The notes under the pieces were generated by a model, which was not told the origin of the DNA, did not search any database, and was given only the letters and a program-made list of their open reading frames with translations. Position numbers and translations under genes: made by a program. 25,000 bases of DNA from Prorocentrum cordatum (taxonomy: Eukaryota > Sar > Dinophyceae > Prorocentrales > Prorocentraceae), in contig CAUYUJ010003447.1 of assembly GCA_963575745.1 (NCBI GenBank), forward strand, positions 1 through 25,000, in the 5' to 3' direction. Below, in pieces: positions 24,990 through 25,000 of this stretch. Each line of letters begins with the position of its first letter. Position 1 is the stretch's first letter.

Positions 24990-25000
24990 CCACCCAAACA

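Overview
This window reads as gene-poor, repeat-dense, mostly GC-rich nuclear DNA of a eukaryote. The one gene I can support firmly is a tRNA-Ala(AGC) at 13956-14028. It has no encoded CCA, internal A and B boxes, and a T6 Pol III stop just downstream. A34 in an alanine anticodon, plus long triplet microsatellites, many short inverted-repeat elements and the absence of any convincing gene series, argue against a prokaryote. A large-genome microalga or protist (dinoflagellate- or haptophyte-like) is my best guess; it is inference from texture only.

No protein-coding gene is supported. The long open frames are either (CCT)n tracts read in three frames as poly-Pro, poly-Ser or poly-Leu (5640-5860, 9460-10035, 18800-18890, 22610-22700), or open frames expected by chance in GC-rich DNA. 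None shows a domain, codon bias or architecture I recognise.

The main content is non-autonomous, MITE-like inverted-repeat elements, compared by eye within the window. Family A has four copies of 171-172 bp; three have perfect 5-bp target-site duplications (TSDs) and one has an empty-site paralogue about 420 bp away. Family B has two copies of about 160 bp with perfect 5-bp TSDs; one is nested in an arm of a family F element. Family C has two copies with CAGTCGGGG ends between TA dinucleotides, Tc1/mariner-like. Family D is a foldback element with GGGGAAC ends. Family E is a near-perfect palindrome with GGGGGCCACGTG ends. Family F carries GATGCATCG-rich arms. Family G has GGGGGCGGCC ends. Repeat families H (an ATATGGGA core with a T/G-rich end) and I (a nested hairpin around CTTAGAAG) add more copies.

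Layout: 1-900 is a CCT tract, a G-rich minisatellite, A1, I1 and the A1 empty site. 900-3720 holds GC-rich tandem repeats, an AT-rich inverted-repeat element, a 90-bp duplicated hairpin repeat and featureless DNA. 3720-6065 holds a D arm, nested F1/B1, H1, a 210-bp CCT tract and A2. 6070-8700 is featureless DNA plus a 680-bp array of degenerate decamers. 8700-11340 holds H2 bracketed by a 54-bp repeat, the largest CCT block, D2, E1, A3 and I2. 11340-13520 has tandem duplications and a 290-bp repeat bracketing G2. 13956-14028 is the tRNA. 14200-17350 holds a CCT tract, F3, G3, F2 and H3. 17358-19700 is a dense cluster of C1, B2, A4, C2, a CCT tract, E2 and D3. 20200-25000 holds H4, G1, microsatellites and, from 24121, a motif TATCCCCACCAG recurring six times.
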